Assembly: GCA_900769955.1 (NCBI GenBank)
Contig: CAAGIP010000211.1
Coordinates: forward strand, 1-64,000
DNA: 64,000 nucleotides
Reading direction: 5' to 3'
Source: Spirochaetia bacterium
Lineage (GTDB): Bacteria; Spirochaetota; Spirochaetia; Sphaerochaetales; Sphaerochaetaceae
Part shown: positions 45,843-54,606 of the stretch, one piece after another
How the letters are laid out: every line of letters starts with the position of its first letter
Numbering within the stretch: position 1 is the first letter of the stretch
Position numbers and translations under genes: made by a program
The notes under the pieces: generated by a model
Database searches by the model: none
Seen by the model: the letters and a program-made list of their open reading frames with translations, nothing else
Told to the model about the DNA's origin: nothing

Positions 45843-46460
45843 ATGGCAAAAGAATTCATCACGTGCGACATGATAAGGGATGCAGCCCTCAAGCTTGTCT
45901 GGAAAATGTATAAGGAGGACGGCTTCGTTCCCGATATCATCTATGATTCACTCAGAGGTGGTGCCTATATGGCAAACGTGATGAGTGAGTTCTATAAGCT
46001 CCTTGCGCTAAAGGAGGGCAAGACACCCGTCTTCTATGCAGCAGTCGTTGCCAGAAGCTACTCTGAGGTCAAATGCCATGCTGGACATGTGGATATCGAC
46101 GGATGGACATATTCTCCGCTGAAACTGACAAAGGGACAGAAAGTTCTGATCGTCGATGATATTTTCGACACGGGAATGACAGTCAACGCACTTGTCAAAA
46201 CCGTTATGGATGCAGGTATTCCCAGAGAAGACATCAAAGTTGCGGTTTATGACTACAAGGTACCCCTCTACAAGAAGGAAGAGCCTCTGCCCATTCAGCC
46301 CGATTACTGGTGCAGGAAACACATTCTCAATTCTCCTGCTGATGAAAGATGGATCCATTACACATGTCATGAATTCATCGGACTCACTCATGATGAGATC
46401 GAGGAAGTTTATAAGGATGAGGAAGTAAGGGAAATCCTTCACACCATTCTTGAGAAATAA
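45843..46460 (+). CDS. Purine-type phosphoribosyltransferase
   Basis: 205 residues. PRPP-binding motif VLIVDDIFDTGMT and an early DSLRGGAYMANVMSEF loop define a type I PRTase. The C-terminal WCRKHILNSPADERWIHYTCHEFIG is like xanthine/hypoxanthine PRTases that convert bases to nucleotides. Which purine is used cannot be decided. GAGGAGG precedes the ATG. Last gene of the unit that starts at 43180. Confidence 0.85.
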   Translation: MAKEFITCDMIRDAALKLVWKMYKEDGFVPDIIYDSLRGGAYMANVMSEFYKLLALKEGKTPVFYAAVVARSYSEVKCHAGHVDIDGWTYSPLKLTKGQKVLIVDDIFDTGMTVNALVKTVMDAGIPREDIKVAVYDYKVPLYKKEEPLPIQPDYWCRKHILNSPADERWIHYTCHEFIGLTHDEIEEVYKDEEVREILHTILEK

Positions 46461-46465
46461 CCCTA

Positions 46466-46498
46466 AATACCCCTGATTCAGTTCAGGGGTATTATTTT
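46466..46498 (+). terminator. Terminator after the map/phosphoribosyltransferase unit
   Basis: AATACCCCTGA and TCAGGGGTATT form an 11-bp stem with a 6-base loop, then ATTTT. Confidence 0.85.
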
Positions 46499-46512
46499 AC
46501 AGTTTCACAGAC

Positions 46513-46547
46513 AAATAAAAACCGGTCACCCGAAAAGATGACCGGTT
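46513..46547 (-). terminator. Terminator of the lipoprotein operon
   Basis: On the minus strand AACCGGTCA and TGACCGGTT form a 9-bp stem, followed by TTTTATTT. It lies 20 bases after the lipoprotein stop. Confidence 0.85.
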
Positions 46548-46566
46548 GATTGCAATTTAATCGACT

Positions 46567-47586
46567 TCAGTTAATCGTAACACTGTGATCGCTGTTGATC
46601 GTTAATGTGAAGAATCCGTTGTTTGAAGTACAGACCCTGTAATGTGTGTCATCAATCCTGTAGTAGCCAACGATAGCGACATTGCTGATCTTGGATATTG
46701 TATTGGATGAAGTTTCTCCGTCATTAAGATTCATTCTGTATAATGATGATGACTTATCAAATGCATAATAAAGATATCCGTCTTCAACAAATGATGCAAA
46801 GTTCCTGCTGATCTTCGATCCAACAACATTACCTACCTTATGTGCGGCAGTATCTGTAATTCTGTAAGCGGCAGATGAATTGTCTGATGAGAAAGATGCT
46901 ATAATTGATGTGTCGCTTTCTTTTGCCACTGATCTGATAGTTCCGGGATTATCGAGCCCTGTGATCAGCGTCAGTGAGGTACCATCAAAAAGATAGTAAA
47001 GGAGCGTTGATGTTGCAGGAGTCTCGGAGGATGCATCACTTGTAAAGACGAAGATATTATCCATTCTCGTTACAAAGCGCTTTGCTTCTACGCCCGGAGC
47101 AGAACAGATTTCAATAAAGGATAGCGTTTCGCCTGAAAGAACTGCACCATAGACATTGCCATTCGCATCATGCGCATATTTATCCCAGCTGCCGGTAAGT
47201 GCAGGAACATTTCTTACAGTAAGTGTTTTTGTGGATTTATCGGAAGGATCACAGAGATAGAAGCCCGTGAATTCAACCTTATCCTGATTAGCCTTTGTAA
47301 CTCCATACACGATTTTATCATCAATCATGAAGGATATGCTGATCTTACGTGCATTGGCTGAATCATCGAGAGTTTCATAACTGCTGTTTGCAATGTCATA
47401 AGCCTCGATACCATGAACACTGGAGAAATAAAGAGTCTTTTCATCTGATGAAAGTCCGATGGCACTGAGCTTCCTGTTATCGGATGGAGTCCTGTCGATT
47501 ACTTCGGCAAAGACACCCTGGTTATCAAGATTGCAGGAAGTGAAGAGGGCAAGTACCGCAATGGTGATGATGATTATCTTTTTCAT
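46567..47586 (-). CDS. Lipoprotein of unknown function, beta-propeller-like
   Basis: 339 residues with signal peptide KKIIIITIAVLALFTSC and lipobox LFTSC. The mature part repeats short beta-rich units with Ser/Asp turns (KLSAIGLSSDEKTLYFSSVH, YLYYAFDKSSSLYRMNLNDG) that look like WD/kelch-type propeller blades, but no family is recognised. The second ATG of the reading frame is used because GGAGG lies 6 bases before it and abuts the first. Operon with the upstream 194-residue protein. Confidence 0.7.
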   Translation of the reverse strand: MKKIIIITIAVLALFTSCNLDNQGVFAEVIDRTPSDNRKLSAIGLSSDEKTLYFSSVHGIEAYDIANSSYETLDDSANARKISISFMIDDKIVYGVTKANQDKVEFTGFYLCDPSDKSTKTLTVRNVPALTGSWDKYAHDANGNVYGAVLSGETLSFIEICSAPGVEAKRFVTRMDNIFVFTSDASSETPATSTLLYYLFDGTSLTLITGLDNPGTIRSVAKESDTSIIASFSSDNSSAAYRITDTAAHKVGNVVGSKISRNFASFVEDGYLYYAFDKSSSLYRMNLNDGETSSNTISKISNVAIVGYYRIDDTHYRVCTSNNGFFTLTINSDHSVTIN

Positions 47587-47596
47587 TTCCATCCTC

Positions 47597-48181
47597 CTAC
47601 TGTCTGTATGTCACTGCAAGGGTTGCAGGTATGAAGGTTGCGATCGAATTCTTTGAGCTTGCTGCGGAAGTGTAGTAGATCTCCGGAATAACCCAGATGC
47701 CTGAGTTAATTCCAACCCCCCAGTTCTCGGTGAAGTAGTACTGCAGACCGATTTCAGCAGAAAGATAGAAGGGTAGGTATGAGCCGCCGTCTGAGAGTGA
47801 CAGATAGGAAAAACCTGCCGCAAGTGAGACGGGGATATCAACAGTTCCCTGTACGGGGAGCCAGGTAGCCTTGAAGAGCATCGGGACGTTGGTGACGAGC
47901 TTTCCGTCAACAACATAATTGAACATGTACCCGATCTCACAGCCGAGTGCAATCCGGGGATGTACGTTGATCTGGTAGCAGATCGAACCGTAACCGCCAA
48001 GGCTGAGCTTCGTGTCGGCAAACAGCCTTGTCTCATTATCAGCAAATCTCGTAATGGAAAGTGGCTGGGCAATTCCTGCCGAAATGGTAAAGCGCTGACT
48101 GCCGTTATCATAGTATGAAGCGGCAAAAAGAGTGCAGCCGATGACGATCATCAGCAGCAATGAAATTATCTTTTTTCTCAT
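47597..48181 (-). CDS. Exported beta-barrel-like protein, OmpA/porin fold suspected
   Basis: 194 residues. Signal peptide RKKIISLLLMIVIGCTLFAA. The mature sequence alternates hydrophobic residues in strands (KLSLGGYGSICYQINVHPRI, GLQYYFTENWGVGINSGIWV) and ends ATFIPATLAVTYRQ, compatible with an eight-strand outer-membrane barrel. ATG 48181 is the only start leaving an intact signal peptide, and it has no Shine-Dalgarno; the promoter ends 7 bases upstream. Function unknown. Confidence 0.75.
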   Translation of the reverse strand: MRKKIISLLLMIVIGCTLFAASYYDNGSQRFTISAGIAQPLSITRFADNETRLFADTKLSLGGYGSICYQINVHPRIALGCEIGYMFNYVVDGKLVTNVPMLFKATWLPVQGTVDIPVSLAAGFSYLSLSDGGSYLPFYLSAEIGLQYYFTENWGVGINSGIWVIPEIYYTSAASSKNSIATFIPATLAVTYRQ

Positions 48182-48188
48182 AAAAGAA

Positions 48189-48217
48189 AATATAATCCAT
48201 TTAAACGCTCTTATCAA
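48189..48217 (-). promoter_or_regulatory. Leaderless promoter of the 194-residue protein operon
   Basis: On the minus strand TTGATA (48212-48217), 17 bases, and TATATT (48189-48194), then 7 bases to the ATG. Predicted start is the A of ATG. Confidence 0.65.
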
Positions 48218-48226
48218 AGGGGGCAG

Positions 48227-48256
48227 TTGTAAAGAAGCCGAAATTACATGTAAACT
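48227..48256 (+). promoter_or_regulatory. Leaderless promoter of folD-miaB
   Basis: TTGTAA (48227-48232), 18 bases, and TAAACT (48251-48256), then exactly 7 bases to the folD ATG at 48264. No Shine-Dalgarno. Back to back with the promoter of the 194-residue protein. Confidence 0.5.
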
Positions 48257-48263
48257 ACATCTT

Positions 48264-49142
48264 ATGAGTACCATAATAGACGGTAAGAAAGTATCTGAAG
48301 CAATCAGGGAAGAGATCAGGCGTGAAAGTACTGAGCTCAGAAAAAAATATGGACGTGCCCCAAGGCTTGATGTGATTCTGGTCGGATCGGATCCTGCAAG
48401 CCAGACTTATGTGGCAACAAAGGCAAAGGCTGCAATTGAAATGGGTTTTGATCATCAGGATCACTATCTTCCTGAAGAGACCACGGAAGAAGAATTACTC
48501 TCTCTGGTTGAAGAGCTTAATAATGATGATAACGTAAGCGGGATTCTTGTCCAGCTTCCTCTTCCACGCCATATCAGCGAGGAGAAGGTAATCAATACAA
48601 TAGATGTGAGAAAGGATGTTGACGGCTTCACTCCTGAAAGTACGGGCCTGCTTGCTATCGGTGAAGAGTGTCTGACTCCATGCACGCCCCAGGGTATAAT
48701 CGAGCTGCTGAATTACTATGAAATCCCGACAAAAGGAAAAAAAGTTGCTGTCCTCGGCAGAAGCAATATTGTGGGAAAACCCATTGCCATGATGCTTATG
48801 CAGAAGGGAGTTGACGCAACAGTCACTGTCCTTAACTCCCATACGCCGGATGTCAGGGAGTTCACCCTCAATGCCGATATCATCATCGCAGCCGTAGGTA
48901 TTCCCTTCTATCTGAAAGGAGATATGGTAAGGGAAGGTGCCGTCGTCATCGATGTAGGCATCAACAGGGTTCCGGATAAAACCAGAAAGAAGGGCTACAG
49001 AGTCGTCGGAGACTGTGCATATGATGAGCTTGCCGATAAGTGCTCATACATCACACCTGTACCCGGCGGAGTAGGTCCCATGACGATCACGATGCTGATG
49101 GCCAATACGCTCAAGGCCTTCAGATCTTCAGTGGAGGCGTGA
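48264..49142 (+). CDS. folD: Bifunctional methylenetetrahydrofolate dehydrogenase/cyclohydrolase
   Basis: 292 residues. Supplies 10-formyl-THF for purines and initiator formylation. The catalytic Lys is in YVATKAKAAIEMGFD; GILVQLPLPRHI, DVDGFTPESTG, LGRSNIVGKPIAMML and TPVPGGVGPMTITMLM are canonical. The ATG at 48264 gives STIIDGKKVSEAIRE, the family N-terminus; the longer open frame would cross the promoter. The stop overlaps miaB (TGATG region). Confidence 0.96.
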   Translation: MSTIIDGKKVSEAIREEIRRESTELRKKYGRAPRLDVILVGSDPASQTYVATKAKAAIEMGFDHQDHYLPEETTEEELLSLVEELNNDDNVSGILVQLPLPRHISEEKVINTIDVRKDVDGFTPESTGLLAIGEECLTPCTPQGIIELLNYYEIPTKGKKVAVLGRSNIVGKPIAMMLMQKGVDATVTVLNSHTPDVREFTLNADIIIAAVGIPFYLKGDMVREGAVVIDVGINRVPDKTRKKGYRVVGDCAYDELADKCSYITPVPGGVGPMTITMLMANTLKAFRSSVEA

Positions 49143-50419
49143 TGAAATATTTCATTGAATCCTACGGCTGTCAGCTCAATATTGCTGAGTCAAATGCCCT
49201 TGAGCTATTGCTCAGGGGTGCAGGAATTGAGAAGGCTGAAAAACCTGAAGAAAGCGACTGCGTTATAATCAACACGTGTTCCGTGAGAAAGACTGCAGAG
49301 AACAGGATATGGGGCAGGCTTTCATTTTACGGAACCATCAAGCGCAGAAGAAAGGACTATAAGATCATAGTGACCGGCTGTATGGCAGAGCGCCTCGGAG
49401 ATGAACTGAAGAAGGAATGTGCCTTTGTCGATGCCGTCATCGGCACGAACTCAAAGATGGACATCGTCGATCTGCTCTCTTCAGGTAAGACTGAGGAACA
49501 TGATGGATATTCATTTACTGCTTCTTACTACAAAGAGGGTGAATTCTCATCTTATGTACCGATCATGAACGGATGCAACAACTTCTGTTCATACTGCATT
49601 GTACCTTATGTAAGGGGCAGGGAAGTCTCACGTCCCGTTGATGATGTAATTTCAGAAGTGAGACGTCTTGACTCTCTCGGAGTCAGGGAGATCACCCTGC
49701 TCGGACAGAACGTGAATTCCTACTCATATGAAGGAATTAATTTCCCAGAACTGTTGAAAAAGGTCACGGGGGAGCTTAGCAGCATTGAATTCGTCAGATT
49801 CGAGTCTCCCCATCCGAAAGATTTCTCACCTGAGCTGATCCGCGTGATAAGGGATGAGGAAAGAGTGTGTTCACACATTCACCTTCCGATGCAGAGCGGT
49901 TCATCGAGGATTCTTAAGCTCATGAACAGGAAGAATACCAGAGAATCCTTCATTGAACTTGTAGACCGCATGAGGGAAGAAATTCCTGATCTGACTTTTG
50001 CAACTGACGTAATGGTCGGCTTTCCTTCTGAAAGTGAGGAAGAATATCTTGAGACTCTTTCTCTCATGGATTACATGCATCCGATCGAAGCCTTCATGTA
50101 CTACTGGAACCTGAGAGAAGGAACAGCTGCGGCAAAGATGGACGGCCAGCTTGATGAAGAGGTGAAGATAGCACGTCTTGAAAGACTCATCAGTGAGCAG
50201 CTTGTCCGCTGTCAGAAGGAAAAGGAAACAAGGATGCACATGAAAACACGCGCCCTTGTGACCGGTGTTACTCGTGATGACAGTGACAGATACCTGGCAC
50301 ATAACAGTCATAATGAGATGATAAGCTTCAAACCGAAGAAAAGTGTTAAGCCCGGTGACATGGTGAATCTTCAGCTTTATGGGCTCAAGGGAAATACATA
50401 TCTTGCAAATGAGGTGTGA
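49142..50419 (+). CDS. miaB: tRNA-2-methylthio-N6-isopentenyladenosine synthase
   Basis: 425 residues. N-terminal MTTase domain with cluster Cys in ESYGCQLNIAES, INTCSVRKTAENR and VTGCMAERLG; radical-SAM motif CNNFCSYCIVPYVRGRE; C-terminal TRAM domain (TRALVTGVTRDDSDRYLAH). It methylthiolates i6A37 in tRNA. The ITLLGQNVNSY stretch distinguishes MiaB from MtaB/RimO. The ATG overlaps the folD stop. Confidence 0.94.
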   Translation: MKYFIESYGCQLNIAESNALELLLRGAGIEKAEKPEESDCVIINTCSVRKTAENRIWGRLSFYGTIKRRRKDYKIIVTGCMAERLGDELKKECAFVDAVIGTNSKMDIVDLLSSGKTEEHDGYSFTASYYKEGEFSSYVPIMNGCNNFCSYCIVPYVRGREVSRPVDDVISEVRRLDSLGVREITLLGQNVNSYSYEGINFPELLKKVTGELSSIEFVRFESPHPKDFSPELIRVIRDEERVCSHIHLPMQSGSSRILKLMNRKNTRESFIELVDRMREEIPDLTFATDVMVGFPSESEEEYLETLSLMDYMHPIEAFMYYWNLREGTAAAKMDGQLDEEVKIARLERLISEQLVRCQKEKETRMHMKTRALVTGVTRDDSDRYLAHNSHNEMISFKPKKSVKPGDMVNLQLYGLKGNTYLANEV

Positions 50420-50422
50420 GTA

Positions 50423-51220
50423 ATGGGTGAATACAGGGAGAACGATAAGGTTTTTGAGGAAAAGTTTGAAAGGCTTTGGTCACTGCTTATGACATCGAAG
50501 AAGATTGAAGTCTTTACCGGTGCCGGAGTATCGACACTATCGGGCATTCCTGATTTCAGGGGTAAGCACGGTGTCTACAACTCTCCCTGGCAGGGACTTC
50601 CCGTTGAGACCATTCTCTCACTTGATTACTTTTACGAAAAGCCGGATGTTTTCTACCAGTGGACCGAGGAGGTGTGGTACAGGCTTGAAAACTACGAGCC
50701 GAACATAGTTCACACCACACTTGCACTCATGGAGAAAAGGGGATTGCTGAAGGATGGTGTCTTCACCCAGAACATCGACTTTCTACACCAGAGAGCCGGA
50801 AGCAGAAAGGTTTATGAACTTCATGGATCCGCACGCCACTCACTCTGTACTGAGTGTAATGCATTCTTTGACTATGAGAAGATAGCACCGATTGTGCGGA
50901 GAGGGGAGGTTCCCAGATGTCCAAACTGCGGAGGCCTGATAAAACCCGATATCGTGCTATATGGAGAGTGTCTGCCAGGACCAGTACTGAAGAAGGCGGA
51001 AATTGCCTTCTCACAGGCAGACCTGACTCTGATTCTAGGCTCCTCTCTTACAGTATATCCTGCGGCGTCACTTCCCAAACTCACTTCATATTACGGAGGT
51101 AAGGTTGTGATAGTAAATGCTGATCCGACGGACCAGGATAAAAATGCAGAGCTTATCTTCCGTGATCTTGATCAGACTTTCAGCGCGATAAATGAAGCAC
51201 TTAATTCCATAAAAAAATAA
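50423..51220 (+). CDS. Sir2-family NAD-dependent deacylase
   Basis: 265 residues. NAD site FTGAGVSTLSGIPDFRG, catalytic TQNIDFLHQRAG and ELHGSARHSLCTEC; zinc Cys pairs CTEC and CPNCGG. Later motifs ILGSSLTVYPAASLP and IVNADPTDQD are typical. It could deacetylate or desuccinylate proteins; the Tyr/Arg pair of class III desuccinylases is not evident. Three bases after the miaB stop, so part of the folD-miaB unit. Confidence 0.93.
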   Translation: MGEYRENDKVFEEKFERLWSLLMTSKKIEVFTGAGVSTLSGIPDFRGKHGVYNSPWQGLPVETILSLDYFYEKPDVFYQWTEEVWYRLENYEPNIVHTTLALMEKRGLLKDGVFTQNIDFLHQRAGSRKVYELHGSARHSLCTECNAFFDYEKIAPIVRRGEVPRCPNCGGLIKPDIVLYGECLPGPVLKKAEIAFSQADLTLILGSSLTVYPAASLPKLTSYYGGKVVIVNADPTDQDKNAELIFRDLDQTFSAINEALNSIKK

Positions 51221-51234
51221 AAAGGAGAATCAGA

Positions 51235-52188
51235 ATGAAGAAATTATCAATTGTCCTTTTAGCTGCTTTCATGCTTGTGACAATATCCGGGTGTAAAAAC
51301 AAAACTCCGGAACCGCCGAAACCTGTTGATAAGACATTCGTCGTTGTATTCGATGAGGAAAAAATATCATGTGCCACCTGGCCTATGGGTGATCCTGTCA
51401 AAAGCGGTTCAAAGGTAACGGAAAGCAATTCTCTGGATTTCACAGCAAGGATCAATGAGGATGAACAGCGTGTTGATTACTGGGTGATTTCCGATATGGA
51501 AAAGAAGAACACGTCAAGCCGTTATATCAACATTGAGGTAGGAGTGGAGAATGCAACGCAGCTTAGTGACGGTACATACAGAATCACAGCGGATTTCAAG
51601 ACTCATGCCACGATTAACGCAGAACTCGTTTATGATGCTTCATCATTGGTGGCTTATAGAGGATCTTCAACTTATTATGAACCCGGAACGGTACTGCAGG
51701 AAGGAACCAACGTTAATTTCAGGCCGATTTTTGATGCTGGGAAAATTGTGGATTCAGTTAAGCTTAATGGGGTTGCGACAAATCTTTACACGCCCAGTTC
51801 AAATAACATGAGCCTCAATGTGAATGCAGATACTGTAAAGGATGGAAAGATTAGTGTGGATGTTACACTCAGAGATGCTGTCTCCGTTACCGTTACATGT
51901 AATGTCGATGGCATATCAATGAAAAAACGTGATTATTATGCTCGTAATGTAATGGGAGAAAATACTGCGAGGGAGGATTTTGCTTCCGGTGGCACCGCAT
52001 CTGAGTATGATCTGATTTCCTTCTACTATGCAGATGGGAAGATGGCTACGGATAAACAGTGGGTTCTTGTAAACACAGCTGATCCATCCAAAACCCATGA
52101 ACTGAAGCAGGGGCTTGCAGGATTCACACTGAATCCTGATGTGCTCACGTCACTGGGTAACGGACCTATTGAAATAAAGGTCAAGTAG
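51235..52188 (+). CDS. Lipoprotein of unknown function
   Basis: 317 residues; signal peptide KKLSIVLLAAFMLVTISGC with lipobox ISGC. A Pro/Lys linker (KNKTPEPPKPVDKTFVV) follows, then beta-rich modules with acidic patches. The sequence is more A+T-rich toward its 3' half than its neighbours. AAAAGGAG precedes the ATG. No family recognised; probably an envelope protein. Confidence 0.7.
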   Translation: MKKLSIVLLAAFMLVTISGCKNKTPEPPKPVDKTFVVVFDEEKISCATWPMGDPVKSGSKVTESNSLDFTARINEDEQRVDYWVISDMEKKNTSSRYINIEVGVENATQLSDGTYRITADFKTHATINAELVYDASSLVAYRGSSTYYEPGTVLQEGTNVNFRPIFDAGKIVDSVKLNGVATNLYTPSSNNMSLNVNADTVKDGKISVDVTLRDAVSVTVTCNVDGISMKKRDYYARNVMGENTAREDFASGGTASEYDLISFYYADGKMATDKQWVLVNTADPSKTHELKQGLAGFTLNPDVLTSLGNGPIEIKVK

Positions 52189-52201
52189 CTCTGATTAAAG
52201 A

Positions 52202-52236
52202 AAATAGCCTGAAGGATTATCCGACAGGCTATTTTT
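52202..52236. terminator. Bidirectional terminator between lipoprotein gene and ssrA
   Basis: AAATAGCCTG pairs with CAGGCTATTT (10 bp), followed by TTCTG on the plus strand and TCTTTAAT on the minus strand. It serves both the lipoprotein gene and tmRNA. Confidence 0.85.
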
Positions 52237-52244
52237 CTGTTCTC

Positions 52245-52614
52245 TGGAGATGGGGAGATTCGAACTCCCGTCCTAATGTGTCATCCACGAACTTCTACGA
52301 TCATAGTCACATTTTAAGGTCTCGGCACCCGGGTGGCAATGTAACCAGCCCCCTGATGCCCAGCTGACTCAGTGTCTCCGCATCATGTCAGCATGATACG
52401 GACAAGTCCCTGTTGGCGTCCACAGCCTCCGGTTAGGAACAGCACCTTCGGTGTGGGTACTCAGCTACTCACGCAGCGAGTAAGGTTGCTTCGTCAGAAA
52501 CGAAATATTCGTCTTCTTTCTTTGCATTTATTTTTTTGTGCCAGTTTGACAAGTTAGCGCTTGGACCGCGATCCATGAAGTGATCTGCCACCAGTCGAAA
52601 CCAAAGACATCCCC
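52245..52614 (-). ncRNA. ssrA: Transfer-messenger RNA
   Basis: 370 nt. 5' end GGGGATGTCTTTGGTTTCGA and 3' end GGGAGTTCGAATCTCCCCAT plus CTCCA fold into the tRNA-like domain (acceptor GGGGATG/CATCTCC with one G-U pair; CCA not encoded). The T loop TTCGAAT is perfect. A tag frame runs 52525-52469 and could encode AKKEDEYFVSDEATLLAA if GCA is the resume codon; the C-terminal LLAA suits ClpXP recognition. The rest folds into G+C-rich pseudoknots. It is next to smpB, its protein partner. Confidence 0.96.
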
Positions 52615-52624
52615 GGACAGAATT

Positions 52625-52653
52625 AATATACCCTAAAAACAATGAAGGGGCAA
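52625..52653 (-). promoter_or_regulatory. ssrA promoter
   Basis: On the minus strand TTGCCC (52648-52653), 17 bases, TATATT (52625-52630). The predicted start is within a few bases of the mature tmRNA 5' end at 52614. It lies immediately after the smpB stop. Confidence 0.7.
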
Positions 52654-52656
52654 GGG

Positions 52657-53121
52657 TCAGTAATTGAGGTTCTTGAGCTCCCTTCTTGCATCCCTGTTCA
52701 TGTCACGTTCCTTAATGGCATTCTTCTTGTCATAGACAGCCTTACCTCTTGCAAGTGCTATCTTCATCTTTATGAGATTGCCTTTAAGATATATTTCAAG
52801 CGGAACTATCGTCATTCCCTTTGATTCAACCTTCCTGTTGAATTTCTTTATCTCCTGCTTATGAGCAAGCAGAGTCCTTTTTCTGTCTCCCTGATGGTTG
52901 AATACGGAGCCGTGGGAGTAGGGCTGAATCGTAAAGCCGATGAGCTGGAGAGTACCGTCCTTTATCACTATATATGAGTCCCCGAAGGAAACACGTCCCA
53001 TCCTGACGCTTTTGACTTCAGTGCCGACAAGCGCCATGCCGCATTCCAGTTCCTCGATTATTTCATAGTTGTAATATGCTTTTTTGTTTTTCTGTAAAAG
53101 TTTATATTTTTCCTTTTCCAT
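52657..53121 (-). CDS. smpB: SsrA-binding protein
   Basis: 154 residues. KLLQKNKKAYYNYEIIEELECGMALVGTEVKSVR (part shown) is the conserved start, and the basic tail GKAVYDKKNAIKERDMNRD matches the decoding-site helix. SmpB delivers tmRNA to stalled ribosomes. It is just upstream of ssrA on the same strand; its ATG overlaps the stop of the preceding gene. Confidence 0.97.
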   Translation of the reverse strand: MEKEKYKLLQKNKKAYYNYEIIEELECGMALVGTEVKSVRMGRVSFGDSYIVIKDGTLQLIGFTIQPYSHGSVFNHQGDRKRTLLAHKQEIKKFNRKVESKGMTIVPLEIYLKGNLIKMKIALARGKAVYDKKNAIKERDMNRDARRELKNLNY

Positions 53122-54539
53122 TAAATGTTCCTTGCTACCCTGAAGCCTGCATACTCGCTTGTAGCTGCTTTATCCATCACGCCTACACTGGAGGCACTTA
53201 CGGATGAATAATTGTTAATATAAGAACCGCCCTTGACGACAGCATCACCGATTCCGAGCGCTGAAAGACTTTCATAACTTAATGAGAATCTGGAAAGCGG
53301 CACGTATGAAGTGGAAGTGAACTCCCAGAGACATCCCCTGACACCCTTGGGTGATGAGCTGTCATTATCGATGACTACAAGGGTAGTGGCATATGGTTTT
53401 GATGATGCGGAAGCTGCCATGACTTCATACTCGGCTTCAGTCGGAAGACGGTAAGTTTCACCTTCCTTTTCACTGAGCCATTTGGTATAAGCATCTGCTG
53501 CATACCAGCTGATGTTCCTGATCGGGAGTGAGCTTTTAAGTGAAACTGAAGGGAAGATTCCTGCAAGGTAGTACTCATCCGCAACACCGTCGGCAACGAG
53601 TGTATCGATATTTTCCTTTGCCCAGTACGGATTTGCCTCCATGAAGAGTGCCCAATCATATTCACTTACATAAGCAGAGCTTATCTCAAAAGGTTCTGTT
53701 ACGACTTCATATGGAAGCGTTGCAGCTCCCGAGATATTCGGGTACGAGGTATCGCCGATAGTGAAGGTGCATCCTTCATAGCGGAAGAATTCCCCGTTTC
53801 TGACGGGGACAATTTCCGCTTCTGTTGCTGTTTTCACGACCATGTCATATTCTGATGAGAGAAAACCGGGTAGGGATGAATAAAGTGAATCGAATTCCGA
53901 TGACCTGTAACTAATGCCATTGGACTCAAGGAGCTTAAGTGCATTGTCAAGATCGCTTTTCAGTTCATCAGTCGTGACAAAGTTCAGAAGTATGAAAAAC
54001 TCATCCGATACATCCTTAACTCCGGATGCAGCCGCATCCTGTGCAAGATCCGTAAAAATGCTCTTCATCCTGAATGAGGAAGGAGCATCAGTAATCTCTG
54101 AATAGAGCGGTATTAATTTATAAGTTTCCTCAAGGGTTTTTTCATAGAGGGCAGGTATTTTGGGAAGGTCCGGTGTTATGGTTCCTGTCCTTTTGAAGAG
54201 GAGTGTAAGCACTACCGGGTGATCAACAGTGATCGTTTCGCTGTATATTGTTTCACCGCTTTTGATATACTCGGCCTTATGTTCACCGGAGGAGACGAAT
54301 ATCCGCGATCCCTCTGAGGAACCTATATACTCACCGTCAAGGATGATGCCCACATCGGAATATGATGTATCGAAGGAAATATAGCGCCCACCCTTCACAA
54401 TGCCAGGTAAAACACCAAGCAGGAAGAAGATAATCAAAACAGCAGCTATAAGCAGTATGAGTATGTATTTGCCGGGTCTCATGCCGTAGAGAACAGGAAG
54501 CTTAACCGGCTCGACTTCCGGCAGTTTTTCTTTTTTCAT
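53121..54539 (-). CDS. Membrane-anchored PEGA and formylglycine-enzyme-like (SUMF1) protein
   Basis: 472 residues. A single membrane helix (~25-48: YILILLIAAVLIIFFLLGVL) is followed by a PEGA-type domain (DTSYSDVGIILDGEYIGSSE) and, at ~290-470, a SUMF1/FGE-sulfatase fold (SEYDWALFMEANPYWAKENI, PIRNISWYAADAYTKWLSEK, YRLPTEAEYEVMAA, then EYAGFRVARN). The catalytic Cys of true formylglycine enzymes is not evident, so it is likely a binding or structural protein outside the membrane. Start 54539 is chosen by the membrane helix; no Shine-Dalgarno is near it. Confidence 0.8.
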   Translation of the reverse strand: MKKEKLPEVEPVKLPVLYGMRPGKYILILLIAAVLIIFFLLGVLPGIVKGGRYISFDTSYSDVGIILDGEYIGSSEGSRIFVSSGEHKAEYIKSGETIYSETITVDHPVVLTLLFKRTGTITPDLPKIPALYEKTLEETYKLIPLYSEITDAPSSFRMKSIFTDLAQDAAASGVKDVSDEFFILLNFVTTDELKSDLDNALKLLESNGISYRSSEFDSLYSSLPGFLSSEYDMVVKTATEAEIVPVRNGEFFRYEGCTFTIGDTSYPNISGAATLPYEVVTEPFEISSAYVSEYDWALFMEANPYWAKENIDTLVADGVADEYYLAGIFPSVSLKSSLPIRNISWYAADAYTKWLSEKEGETYRLPTEAEYEVMAASASSKPYATTLVVIDNDSSSPKGVRGCLWEFTSTSYVPLSRFSLSYESLSALGIGDAVVKGGSYINNYSSVSASSVGVMDKAATSEYAGFRVARNI

Positions 54540-54548
54540 GATTATGTA

Positions 54549-54577
54549 AAAGTAATCCTTATACCTCCTATTGTCAA
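54549..54577 (-). promoter_or_regulatory. Promoter of the PEGA/SUMF1-like gene
   Basis: On the minus strand TTGACA (54572-54577), 17 bases, and TACTTT (54549-54554), leaving 9 bases to the ATG at 54539. The -10 match is modest. The leader would be about two or three bases, so again without a ribosome binding site. Confidence 0.45.
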
Positions 54578-54599
54578 CAAAGTGAAGCTCTGTTATTTT
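54571..54599 (+). promoter_or_regulatory. Leaderless promoter of lepB
   Basis: TTGTCA (54571-54576), 17 bases, TATTTT (54594-54599), then 7 bases to the ATG at 54607. An ATG at 54601 would lie before the predicted transcription start. The -35 box shares the TTGTCAA core with the opposite promoter. Confidence 0.6.
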
Positions 54600-54606
54600 T
54601 ATGGCC

